Below, piece after piece: positions 21,118-27,278 of a stretch of 64,000 nucleotides of DNA. This stretch comes from a virus. Location of the stretch: IMG/VR virus record IMGVR_UViG_3300025121_000282, positions 186,001-250,000 of that record; one strand, written 5' to 3'. The notes under the pieces are model-generated. The model was not told where the DNA came from and ran no database searches. It saw nothing but the letters and a program-made list of their open reading frames with translations. The position numbers and the translations under genes were made by a program. Position 1 is the first letter of the stretch. Every line of letters begins with the position of its first letter.

Positions 21118-21387
21118 ATGTCGCGAGGCAACTCACAAGTCAATCGAAACTACGAATGCGCCACAAAGATGGCCGAGTGTGCTGATTTCGTGGTTGAGCA
21201 CTTGGGCTCACACGCACACTTTCAGGTGCGATGGGGGCAATTCTGGGCGACGGTCCGCCTCGACAGAAATGGGGATGTCTCGTGCGGGAGTTTCAATCGA
21301 AACTTTTCGCCTTGGGGCTCATCCGCCTCTGTTTTTTCCGAATTGCTGAGACAGTGGAAGTCCGAGGGTGAACCCAAGGCTGATTGA
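21118..21387 (+). CDS. hypothetical small protein
   Basis: 89 residues, ATG 21118, SD AGGGAG. A helix (CATKMAECADFVVEHLGS) precedes a Trp-rich beta pair (FQVRWGQFWATVRLDRNGD), a beta-sandwich-like pattern. It ends KAD in TTGACC. Function unknown. Confidence 0.6.
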   Translation: MSRGNSQVNRNYECATKMAECADFVVEHLGSHAHFQVRWGQFWATVRLDRNGDVSCGSFNRNFSPWGSSASVFSELLRQWKSEGEPKAD

Positions 21388-21411
21388 CCCGTTTCCATTT
21401 CGGACGAAAAG
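21384..21411 (+). promoter_or_regulatory. module promoter for the 21448 gene
   Basis: TTGACC, 16-base spacer, GAAAAG. Confidence 0.5.
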
Positions 21412-21447
21412 ACTACGAGACACCAGCCAACAAAGGAGTAGTTTCCA

Positions 21448-21726
21448 ATGTCCCCACCCTTTCTGATCGATTTTCAGGCCATGCAAGACCACCTGAACTC
21501 AAGGGAGATGGTACTCGCTGCCTGTTCCATCAATCGGGGTCAGCACGCAGGACAGCGGCTACGGCTCGTGGCGCGTTTCCTGGTGGAAGACCCCGGTGAT
21601 AAGGACACGATTTTCTACTATGTCACCCGCACGTTCCAGGGTGATAAGGTGTACGAGGATGGGCCAAGCCCACGTCTGGCTCTCTCGGTGTCGCTGTTCA
21701 ACAGCATCTCCCTGGGCGAAGGTTGA
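21448..21726 (+). CDS. hypothetical protein, distant paralogue of the 11346 protein
   Basis: 92 residues, ATG 21448, SD AAAGGAG. It shares the order SR.MV..A.SIN, RLRLVARFLVEDPGDKDT and a C-terminal FNS with the 11346 protein. It ends in Gly, with TGA in TTGACC. Function unknown. Confidence 0.6.
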   Translation: MSPPFLIDFQAMQDHLNSREMVLAACSINRGQHAGQRLRLVARFLVEDPGDKDTIFYYVTRTFQGDKVYEDGPSPRLALSVSLFNSISLGEG

Positions 21727-21750
21727 CCCGCCTCGTTTCCATGTGAAGAC
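21723..21750 (+). promoter_or_regulatory. module promoter for the 21778 gene
   Basis: TTGACC, 16-base spacer ending TTTCCATGT, GAAGAC. Confidence 0.6.
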
Positions 21751-21777
21751 CAGCACACAATCAAGGAGGAAACAGTA

Positions 21778-22035
21778 ATGACTCTGGCCAACGACCCCCG
21801 CCGGTGGGGCGGGATTTGCAAGTGGGATGGAACTTCGGCTCCCACGGTGACCGTCCAACCCCGGCTCCTGGATCTCCAAGGGTACGACTCGAACGGTCAG
21901 TACTTCGGGCGCGGTCTCCCCCTCTACTGCGTCACAGACGAAGAGGGGGACATGAACTTCTTCGTTCGTGCGGAGGGCATGGACCACGCCCGAGAGTTGG
22001 TTCTGGAGCGGGTTCCCACCTGTCAGTTCGCCTAA
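21778..22035 (+). CDS. hypothetical small protein
   Basis: 85 residues, ATG 21778, SD AAGGAGG. The second half (LPLYCVTDEEGDMNFFVRAEGMDHARELV) has the strand-strand-helix look of a small sensor or ferredoxin-like domain. Function unknown. Confidence 0.6.
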   Translation: MTLANDPRRWGGICKWDGTSAPTVTVQPRLLDLQGYDSNGQYFGRGLPLYCVTDEEGDMNFFVRAEGMDHARELVLERVPTCQFA

Positions 22036-22042
22036 GTGGGAA

Positions 22043-22071
22043 TTGACTGAGGTCCGTTTCCACCTGAATTG
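22043..22071 (+). promoter_or_regulatory. module promoter for the 22099 gene
   Basis: TTGACT, 17-base spacer with CGTTTCCACC, GAATTG. Confidence 0.5.
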
Positions 22072-22098
22072 TGACACACTGAGAAATGGAGACTGAAA

Positions 22099-22323
22099 GT
22101 GGCCAACGTTCCCTACAAGTTTCGTGGTCTTCCCTGCAACATCACGACCGACGACAAGCTCTGGTGCATCGTCGGTCGCTTCGTCAATGAACGGGGTTGC
22201 GGTGGGGGCGCCTTGGAGTGGTGCTACGATGAGCAGGACGCCTCGGCTGTTCTGGCTCAGATGGTTCAGGACAGCCAGTTTCGAAACCTGCAAGCCATCA
22301 CGTATAAGCAGTTCTGCGCTTAA
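22099..22323 (+). CDS. hypothetical small protein, GTG start
   Basis: 74 residues, GTG 22099, SD GGAGA. Contains five Cys, two in GCGGGALEWC. The TAA stop lies in the TTAACC box at 22320. Function unknown. Confidence 0.55.
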   Translation: MANVPYKFRGLPCNITTDDKLWCIVGRFVNERGCGGGALEWCYDEQDASAVLAQMVQDSQFRNLQAITYKQFCA

Positions 22324-22347
22324 CCCACGCCGTTTCCATGTGAACAG
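22320..22347 (+). promoter_or_regulatory. module promoter for the 22374 gene
   Basis: TTAACC, 16-base spacer ending TTTCCATGT, GAACAG. Confidence 0.55.
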
Positions 22348-22373
22348 TCACGCACTGGAAAAGGAGACCGAAA

Positions 22374-22514
22374 ATGGTAAAGAATCTCATCATCGGTCTC
22401 CTGCTCGTTGCCTTCGTGGCACGGGCAAACCCAGAAAAGGTGGCTCATCTGAGCAAGATGGCCACGACTGGAGTCACCTACCTGGAGAAACAGGTCGGGT
22501 TCAAATTCTGGTGA
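22374..22514 (+). CDS. 46-residue secreted or membrane peptide
   Basis: ATG 22374, SD AAGGAGA, TGA at 22512. MVKNLIIGLLLVAFVARANP has a basic start, a hydrophobic core and a possible signal-peptidase site after ARA; the rest is a short amphipathic helix. It may be exported or anchored. Function unknown. Confidence 0.55.
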   Translation: MVKNLIIGLLLVAFVARANPEKVAHLSKMATTGVTYLEKQVGFKFW

Positions 22515-22515
22515 A

Positions 22516-22543
22516 TTGACCGCACCACAATTCGGACGAAGAG
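22516..22543 (+). promoter_or_regulatory. module promoter for the 22563 gene
   Basis: TTGACC, 16-base spacer, GAAGAG, starting next to the upstream stop. Confidence 0.55.
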
Positions 22544-22562
22544 TGTTGTAGGAGACACCCCC

Positions 22563-22868
22563 ATGTACAAGAGTTTGGCAGAGTTTCTAGCCTCAACGAA
22601 TTTGCTGGAGAGGTTGACCAACATCGACAGGGCCCTGAATGTAAACGGGGCCCTGTGCAACCACCATGACGGTGTGGTCTTCAAAATCAACTTCGGCCCC
22701 TATACGGCGAGTTGCATGTGGCTGGATACCGTGTCGGACAACACCTGGAATGTCCAACTCTCCTACCTGGATTCAGACCACAAATACCACCCGTTCGGTG
22801 GCAGCGTTTCAACCTCTGAGTTCAAGATCGTAAAGGGTGTAGCCGAGATCTGCGGACTCGGCAATTGA
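22563..22868 (+). CDS. hypothetical protein
   Basis: 101 residues, ATG 22563, SD AGGAGA. Helical N-terminus, then a beta-rich domain (VVFKINFGPYTASCMWLD). It ends in Asn with TGA in AAT TGA CG. Function unknown. Confidence 0.6.
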   Translation: MYKSLAEFLASTNLLERLTNIDRALNVNGALCNHHDGVVFKINFGPYTASCMWLDTVSDNTWNVQLSYLDSDHKYHPFGGSVSTSEFKIVKGVAEICGLGN

Positions 22869-22941
22869 CGGGGTCTTCTCCGGGTGAAGAGTCCCCGAGG
22901 CGCTTTTGCCTCCCTTGTCCTCTGGGGGTTTTAACCATGCC
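22864..22941 (+). repeat. 78-base direct repeat, copy 1 (promoter to start codon)
   Basis: Identical to 23168-23245. It spans TTGACG, GAAGAG, a GAGGC/GCCTC hairpin, the SD and the first codons (ATGCC), so it is a complete expression cassette. Confidence 0.8.
22865..22891 (+). promoter_or_regulatory. module promoter for the 22937 gene
   Basis: TTGACG, 15-base spacer, GAAGAG; duplicated exactly at 23169. Confidence 0.55.
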
Positions 22942-23155
22942 TTCTTCCGATCTCTCCTTTTCCTTTTCCGGCCGTCCCTACCGCGCCCGCCTTCTCTCCG
23001 AGCCCGGCAAGGGTGACGCGCTGGTCTTCGGTCTCAGCCTCAACCCGAAACTGGACAAGGTCTGGGTTCTGGTGCAACGTGACGGCGCGTGGGTGCGCCC
23101 CACGGGTGAAAAGCCCTCGGCTCTGGGGCGGGCCGCAGTCGCAGCGATCGGTTGA
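22937..23155 (+). CDS. hypothetical small beta-rich protein
   Basis: 72 residues from ATG 22937. Beta-rich (DLSFSFSGRPYRARLL, DKVWVLVQRDGAWVRP) with an Ala-rich end. Its leader is the same 78 bases as that of the next gene, so both should be expressed alike. Function unknown. Confidence 0.6.
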   Translation: MPSSDLSFSFSGRPYRARLLSEPGKGDALVFGLSLNPKLDKVWVLVQRDGAWVRPTGEKPSALGRAAVAAIG

Positions 23156-23167
23156 TCGGCGTTTCCG

Positions 23168-23245
23168 ATTGACGGGGTCTTCTCCGGGTGAAGAGTCCCC
23201 GAGGCGCTTTTGCCTCCCTTGTCCTCTGGGGGTTTTAACCATGCC
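23168..23245 (+). repeat. 78-base direct repeat, copy 2
   Basis: Exact second copy of 22864-22941; identity ends at the second codon of each gene. Confidence 0.8.
23169..23195 (+). promoter_or_regulatory. module promoter for the 23241 gene
   Basis: TTGACG, 15-base spacer, GAAGAG. Confidence 0.55.
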
Positions 23246-23540
23246 CGCCGCTGCCGCCCTTGCCCTCGACACGTTCCAGGCCAACCACGCGAATGACGAC
23301 CTTTGGGACGTCATGACGTTTGCTGATATGGTGGAAAACTGGCACCTTTCGACCCCCGAAGAAGAGTGCTTCAAAGCGGCTCTGGAGTTGGAGGGGCTCG
23401 GCCTCCTCACCGTCAGTACCGGATTTCTGTGCTACTCGGTCGAACTGACGGGCCTTGGGCGAGAGGCCTCCCAGATCTTCCACCAGCGGTTTTTGGACCG
23501 CGTGAAGGCCCAGAACCCGGACTTCGATGGCGTATGGTAA
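23241..23540 (+). CDS. small helical protein
   Basis: 99 residues, ATG 23241. All-alpha with one beta-hairpin-like stretch in the middle (GLLTVSTGFLCYSVELTGLG), as in small winged-helix domains. Apart from the leader it is unrelated to the 22937 protein. Function unknown. Confidence 0.6.
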   Translation: MPAAAALALDTFQANHANDDLWDVMTFADMVENWHLSTPEEECFKAALELEGLGLLTVSTGFLCYSVELTGLGREASQIFHQRFLDRVKAQNPDFDGVW

Positions 23541-23544
23541 GGGA

Positions 23545-23573
23545 TTGACTGAAATCTGTTTCCATGTGAATTG
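23545..23573 (+). promoter_or_regulatory. module promoter for the 23593 gene
   Basis: TTGACT, 17-base spacer ending TTTCCATGT, GAATTG. Confidence 0.6.
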
Positions 23574-23592
23574 TGACAAGGAGGAACTCAAA

Positions 23593-23820
23593 ATGGAAAC
23601 AGAAATCCTGACCCAGTGGTTCAACGAGGAAAGCGGCAATCACTGGATCGTGGTGGAAGACGCCATTGGGAAGTTTCTTCACAAGGGAAAACGGGTGGCA
23701 CTGCTGGCGGTCAGCGGTGATGTGGACAACACCTTCGTACTGAAGTGGGTTGTCGACCCCTGCTGGACGACGGAAGAGGAAGAATCGGCACTGTCAGTGC
23801 TTGGAGTTGCAGCCCGCTGA
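23593..23820 (+). CDS. hypothetical small acidic protein
   Basis: 75 residues, ATG 23593, SD AAGGAGG. Acidic, with strand segments KRVALLAVSGD and TFVLKWVVD. The gene is followed by an imperfect palindrome around its stop (CAGCGGG...CCCGCTG). Function unknown. Confidence 0.6.
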   Translation: METEILTQWFNEESGNHWIVVEDAIGKFLHKGKRVALLAVSGDVDNTFVLKWVVDPCWTTEEEESALSVLGVAAR

Positions 23821-23835
23821 ATCGATTCAGCGGGA

Positions 23836-23862
23836 TTGACCGCAGTTTTTTCGTGTGAATTA
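23836..23862 (+). promoter_or_regulatory. module promoter for candidate RNA E
   Basis: TTGACC, 15-base spacer, GAATTA; a TACAAT also lies at 23861-23866. Confidence 0.5.
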
Positions 23863-23865
23863 CAA

Positions 23866-24040
23866 TGTACCGGGGCGACCTCCGAAGGGCCACTTAGCTC
23901 TTAAACATGTGCCTACGCCCCAAAGTGCTATGCGGTAGGGTGCATGCAATAGTCGTCAATGGTGTCTGGCGTAAGTGTGCTGCGGGGTCGGGTCAATGTT
24001 CGACCGTAAGACCGTCTGAAGCACACAGACACCGTTCCTT
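23866..24040 (+). ncRNA. candidate structured RNA E
   Basis: GGGGCG (23872-23877) pairs with CGCCCC (23916-23921). A second domain has GGTGTCTG (23961-23968) with CAGACACC (24026-24033), and GTGTGC (23975) with GCACAC (24021) stacked on it, enclosing a GGTC/GACC hairpin. There is no ORF with an SD. The T-run CCTTTT follows the last stem, so it could terminate there. Confidence 0.5.
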
Positions 24041-24051
24041 TTAAAGCTGGA

Positions 24052-24085
24052 CCCCCCCCCTGCAATAATGGCTGCGGGCGGGGAT
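24052..24085 (+). repeat. C9 tract plus GCAATAATGGCTGCGGGCG element, copy 3
   Basis: Nine C (24052-24060), one T, then the 24-base element at 24062-24085 followed by ATAGATGT. It directly follows candidate RNA E. Confidence 0.65.
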
Positions 24086-24286
24086 AGATGTGTCAAACGT
24101 GTGGACACCTGCTACGCCTGTCAACGCGTCCACGCTGCATCCGCACAACCCACTCAGACGTACCCCCACGGGAGACATTCGAGCCGCACAATCCATTGTA
24201 ACCCGTTTCCACATAATAGTAAGTTGTGGTGGGTGGCAGGTTGTCCGAGGCATTTGAAAACTCACTGTTGAATCTTCCACCTGAGA
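24086..24286 (+). other. non-coding stretch after element copy 3
   Basis: About 200 bases, CA/GT-rich like the stretch after copy 2. No ORF with an SD, only a weak dyad GTGTGGACAC. Confidence 0.4.
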
Positions 24287-24314
24287 TTGACCCGTTTCCA
24301 TCTCGGGTGAAAAA
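24287..24314 (+). promoter_or_regulatory. module promoter for the 24319 gene
   Basis: TTGACC, 16-base spacer, GAAAAA, four bases before the ATG. Confidence 0.5.
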
Positions 24315-24318
24315 CAAC

Positions 24319-24714
24319 ATGGAAACAACATGGACCAATGAAGACGCAGCCGAAGCAGGACGAGCCTACCAAGGAGCCAACGACCCGGATTGGCAGGCAC
24401 CTGACCTGGACTGGCGGTACGAACCTGCTTTTCCAGTTGAAAAACTCATCCCGCTGATGCCGAGTGGGTTCAACGGCTGGAATTCGTGGCTGCTGGACGA
24501 GCGGCAGTGGGACGAGTCTGGAGGTACCAGTCGATGGGGCGACGAATTCACCGAGTGGTGGAAGCAACAGTCCGAGGATGAGCCCGTGGTCCTCGTGGAA
24601 TCGCACGATGGGTCCAAAATCCTTGGGATCTGGGATGGGTGGCCCCGGTCTGCGGTTTCCATCACCTCAAGGTTGCCGACCCTACCTGCCTTTGTGGGTC
24701 GGGCCAGACAATGA
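24319..24714 (+). CDS. hypothetical Trp-rich protein, possibly leaderless
   Basis: 131 residues from ATG 24319. The ATG is five bases past the GAAAAA box with no SD between, so the mRNA would start at or near the AUG. Trp-rich and acidic (DWRYEPAF, GNSWLLDERQW-like segments, FTEWWKQQSEDEP). The codons for VESHDG contain the 16-mer GAATCGCACGATGGGT that recurs in promoter spacers at 26974. Function unknown. Confidence 0.55.
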   Translation: METTWTNEDAAEAGRAYQGANDPDWQAPDLDWRYEPAFPVEKLIPLMPSGFNGWNSWLLDERQWDESGGTSRWGDEFTEWWKQQSEDEPVVLVESHDGSKILGIWDGWPRSAVSITSRLPTLPAFVGRARQ

Positions 24715-24746
24715 TTCAGCCATAACTCCCTGGTGACAAGTTGCAA

Positions 24747-24774
24747 TTGACCGAACTTTCGTTCAGGCGAAAGT
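24747..24774 (+). promoter_or_regulatory. module promoter for the 24807 gene
   Basis: TTGACC, 16-base spacer, GAAAGT. Confidence 0.5.
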
Positions 24775-24806
24775 TCTGGAGAGACAACCAACCACGAAGA
24801 TTCCAA

Positions 24807-25025
24807 ATGACCCTCCCCATCACGATTTTCGTTGTCACGACCGCCTCGTCCATTGACGAAAACACACCGAACCCGAAGGTGATGGTGGGACACCTCTCCG
24901 AAGGCGAAATCTGGAACCAGTTCACCGAGCTCCTGGGTGGGTCTGACTGCGAACTCATCCAGGAGAGCGAAACCCGCTGGACCGGCGTCGTGGGAGACCG
25001 GACGGTCTTCGCCTTCCACGCCTGA
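24807..25025 (+). CDS. hypothetical small protein
   Basis: 72 residues, ATG 24807. Starts with a hydrophobic strand (LPITIFVVTTASS); the C-terminal half is polar with a single Cys. SD is weak (GAAGA). Function unknown. Confidence 0.55.
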   Translation: MTLPITIFVVTTASSIDENTPNPKVMVGHLSEGEIWNQFTELLGGSDCELIQESETRWTGVVGDRTVFAFHA

Positions 25026-25085
25026 ACGATTGACGGGCTTTGTTTCTGTCTGACGAACACCACACCAACAAGGGAGACTTCGAAA

Positions 25086-25304
25086 ATGACTCGCGAAACC
25101 GTCACCAAGTGCATTGCCTTCATTTACATCTGCCTTTGCACCATTGGCCTCGGCGCCATGGCGGGCCTGCAGGAGCGGCAGTTCAGCGGGGCATGGTGGG
25201 TGCTCAGTCTCCTGATGGCCGCGGTCGTGGCGGTCATGGGCCTCATGGCCACCGTCTGCGAGCGCAAGCACCTGGGTTGGCGAATCTGGGTCGAAGAGTG
25301 CTGA
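25086..25304 (+). CDS. small two-TM membrane protein
   Basis: 72 residues, ATG 25086, SD AGGGAGA. Two hydrophobic helices (about residues 9-26 and 39-58) with a charged loop and a basic C-terminus. TTGACG occurs at 25030, but the spacer to GAACAC is 19 bases. Membrane location is clear; holin-like function cannot be claimed. Confidence 0.6.
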   Translation: MTRETVTKCIAFIYICLCTIGLGAMAGLQERQFSGAWWVLSLLMAAVVAVMGLMATVCERKHLGWRIWVEEC

Positions 25305-25332
25305 TTGACGGAGCCTCCTGAGGGGCGAAGAG
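25305..25332 (+). promoter_or_regulatory. module promoter for the 25365 gene
   Basis: TTGACG, 16-base spacer, GAAGAG. Confidence 0.55.
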
Positions 25333-25364
25333 TCCCAGACCAACAACCAAGAGGAGACCGCACG

Positions 25365-25709
25365 ATGCCATTCCCCACCCCCCAGATCGAAGCTGCCACT
25401 CCCACCCCCTGCTCCGCCTTTCGGGCGTGGGCTGTCTACGCCGACTTCGACGGCAATGCGCCTGACACCAAGGACCTCGTCCTTTGCGCCTCCGAACCGC
25501 TGGCGCAAGCGGCGGCAGAGTTCCTCGCGTGGGCTGCCGACGAGCAGCAGGCGAACTGTTACAATGGCGCTGACTGCGACCCTGATGCCGATGGTGTTGC
25601 CGTCCCATCGGTCGACGAAGCGAATCGCGCGAGGAATTTCGTGGTCCGCGAGACCGTGGCCTCTCGGGTCTGCACGACCTGGGACGAGGTGTTGGCCGAC
25701 CTTCGCTAA
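25365..25709 (+). CDS. hypothetical Ala-rich acidic protein
   Basis: 114 residues, ATG 25365, SD GAGGAGA. Alternates beta and Ala-rich helices and has a DCDPDADGVAV stretch reminiscent of a Ca-binding loop, although one loop alone is weak evidence. Followed by a strong hairpin that may end transcription. Confidence 0.6.
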   Translation: MPFPTPQIEAATPTPCSAFRAWAVYADFDGNAPDTKDLVLCASEPLAQAAAEFLAWAADEQQANCYNGADCDPDADGVAVPSVDEANRARNFVVRETVASRVCTTWDEVLADLR

Positions 25710-25741
25710 CCTGACCTTCGTCCTCGACTGAGAGTCGTCAA

Positions 25742-25779
25742 GCTGTGCCCAGTCTGCCGAGAGGTGGCCTGGGCACAGC
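25742..25779 (+). terminator. 11-bp perfect stem-loop, possible terminator
   Basis: GCTGTGCCCAG pairs with CTGGGCACAGC around a 16-base loop, 32 bases after the 25365 gene. No U-run follows. Confidence 0.4.
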
Positions 25780-25841
25780 CGTACCTGAGTTCTGAGAGAT
25801 TCGTCCTCACAGGCATCCGGCTCTTCGGGCTGATTGGCCGA

Positions 25842-25869
25842 TTGACGGAGGGTCGCAGCGGGTGAAAAA
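25842..25869 (+). promoter_or_regulatory. module promoter upstream of the 25907 hairpin
   Basis: TTGACG, 16-base spacer, GAAAAA; a short transcript from it would contain an AGAGGAC/GTCCTCC hairpin and enter H2. Confidence 0.45.
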
Positions 25870-25906
25870 GGATAAGAGGACGAGATAGTTTCGTTTCGGT
25901 CCTCCT

Positions 25907-25944
25907 GCCCCGGTCCCCCGACTAAGGATTGACGGACCCGGGGC
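25907..25944 (+). other. covarying hairpin H2 around GACTAAGGATTGAC
   Basis: GCCCCGGTCC (25907-25916) pairs with GGACCCGGGGC (25934-25944) with one bulged base. The loop CCCGACTAAGGATTGAC matches the loop of H1 at 18402, but the stem bases differ on both sides. Confidence 0.5.
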
Positions 25945-25956
25945 CGAGACGAAGAA
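25929..25956 (+). promoter_or_regulatory. module promoter for the 26000 gene
   Basis: TTGACG, 16-base spacer, GAAGAA; the first box lies in hairpin H2. Confidence 0.55.
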
Positions 25957-25999
25957 TCCCAGAGACAGCGAATCAACCCAAGACGAAGGAGATCATCCC

Positions 26000-26506
26000 A
26001 TGGCCACCAAGTCCACCAAGAGCACCACCAAGTCCCCCCGCGCCACCCGCAAGCAGGCCGAGGTCCTCGACGCCCTCGGTTTCCCGGTCCCCGCCATCAT
26101 GGAGGCCGCTCCCGAGCCCGTCGTGGCGCCCGAGCCCGAAATCCCGGTGGTCGTGGCCGTCAAGGCCGAAAAGGCGGTCCGAGTCGTCCCCGAGGCCCCG
26201 CTCTGCCTCTGCGGCTGCCTCGTGCAGACGAGCAGCCACCTGCGGACCTTCCGCCAGGGCCATGACGCCCGGCTGGTGGGCTTCCTGGCCGCCAACGAGC
26301 GGGCGGTCGCGAAGCAGAAGGAGGCCCCTCACAACCTCTCGGAGGCGCAGATCACCGCCGCCTGCCAGATCCGGAACCGCAAGGCGGAGGCCGCCGCCGC
26401 GAAGCTCCCTTCGACCTCGTCGAAGCCCGTGCTGGAGGCCGCTCCTGCGGAGCAGAACGAAGCCGAGCAGAGCACGGACGAGCAGGACGCCGCGAACGCC
26501 GGCTGA
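26000..26506 (+). CDS. CxCGC/GHDAR putative zinc protein, paralogue 3
   Basis: 168 residues, ATG 26000, SD AAGGAGA. Lys/Thr/Ser tail (TKSTKSTTKSPRATRK), Pro/Glu/Val linker, then PLCLCGCLVQTSSHLR and FRQGHDARLVGFLA (about residues 72-100), then an Ala-rich helical region. Nearly identical to the 18505 protein over the tail and core; the C-terminal tail is longer and acidic. Even the leader regions match. Possibly a nucleoid-type or RNA-binding factor; unproven. Confidence 0.65.
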   Translation: MATKSTKSTTKSPRATRKQAEVLDALGFPVPAIMEAAPEPVVAPEPEIPVVVAVKAEKAVRVVPEAPLCLCGCLVQTSSHLRTFRQGHDARLVGFLAANERAVAKQKEAPHNLSEAQITAACQIRNRKAEAAAAKLPSTSSKPVLEAAPAEQNEAEQSTDEQDAANAG

Positions 26507-26552
26507 TCGGGCCTTCGTCTGACCGACCCGCCCGTCAAGCTTTCCGAGCCGA

Positions 26553-26580
26553 TTGACCGCAGCCTCTGAGGGGCGAAGGA
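26553..26580 (+). promoter_or_regulatory. module promoter for the 26630 gene
   Basis: TTGACC, 16-base spacer, GAAGGA. The leader then folds GGGGCGAA (from 26569) onto TTCGCCCC (to 26602), running into C10 at 26599-26608. Confidence 0.5.
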
Positions 26581-26629
26581 ATCCCGAGGGCAGTTTCGCC
26601 CCCCCCCCACCAACAGAGGACCATTTACA

Positions 26630-26962
26630 ATGATCAGCGCTTTTCGGGACATGGTTGCTGAATTCGAACGGACCAAGGCTGCTTTCGAAGCCGCACAACG
26701 GAAGTTGGAGCAGGGACGGCGGCAGTGTGCCCATCTGTGGGGACCCACCCAATACGATCCCATCAGGACCAAGGGATACGAAAAGCAGGACCTCATGGGT
26801 CATTTCACGGTGAGCCAGGACGGTCACGTCAACGCTCCCACGGTGTACATCCCTCCGACCGAAACCCCGCAGTGGGTCCGCACCTGCGAACACTGTGGAC
26901 TGACCGAAACCACCCGGCAGACAACAGAGCAGAAGAGCTACACGCCGAAGTTCGGGCAGTAG
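26630..26962 (+). CDS. hypothetical protein with zinc-ribbon-like Cys/His
   Basis: 110 residues, ATG 26630, SD AGAGGA. A charged helix (residues 3-33) precedes CAHLWG; CEHCGLTET occurs near residue 88. The C..H and CxxC pairs at a distance resemble a split zinc ribbon. Function unknown. Confidence 0.6.
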   Translation: MISAFRDMVAEFERTKAAFEAAQRKLEQGRRQCAHLWGPTQYDPIRTKGYEKQDLMGHFTVSQDGHVNAPTVYIPPTETPQWVRTCEHCGLTETTRQTTEQKSYTPKFGQ

Positions 26963-26967
26963 GGGGA

Positions 26968-26995
26968 TTGACCGAATCGCACGATGGGTGAAAGA
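26968..26995 (+). promoter_or_regulatory. module promoter for the 27000 gene
   Basis: TTGACC, 16-base spacer GAATCGCACGATGGGT, GAAAGA; ATG follows four bases later. Confidence 0.5.
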
Positions 26996-26999
26996 ACAT

Positions 27000-27260
27000 A
27001 TGAGCACACCACAAGAAATCCAGGCCCAGAAAACCCTCATTCAGCGGCTCGATGCGGCCGGAATCCTGGACAGTGAGAAGGACTGCGACTTCAAGCTTCG
27101 GGACGAGTTGTTCTTCCGGGTGGGCAACACGATCTTCGGGTATGAGGACCCCACAATCACGGAGGTTCCCTCAACCACGATGGGTGACGATGTCAGCACC
27201 TACGAGGTGAACTACGTCAGAATGCTCGCCGTGTGGGTTGACCCGGTCAAGATCCTGTAG
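27000..27260 (+). CDS. hypothetical small protein, possibly leaderless
   Basis: 86 residues from ATG 27000. The start lies four bases past the GAAAGA box and no SD exists, so a leaderless mRNA is likely. Charged N-terminal helix then mixed alpha/beta. The next promoter lies in its last codons. Function unknown. Confidence 0.55.
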   Translation: MSTPQEIQAQKTLIQRLDAAGILDSEKDCDFKLRDELFFRVGNTIFGYEDPTITEVPSTTMGDDVSTYEVNYVRMLAVWVDPVKIL

Positions 27261-27265
27261 AAAAA
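27238..27265 (+). promoter_or_regulatory. module promoter for the 27279 gene
   Basis: TTGACC, 16-base spacer, GAAAAA, inside the end of the 27000 gene. Confidence 0.4.
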
Positions 27266-27278
27266 TGGGTCAAGTAAA

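Noticed and set aside
24366-25976. 536-codon open frame on the - strand
   Set aside because: It runs antisense through four + strand genes with promoters and SDs and has no start signals. Long antisense frames arise from the GC-rich codon bias here. The same holds for 25973-27040 and 18382-19059.
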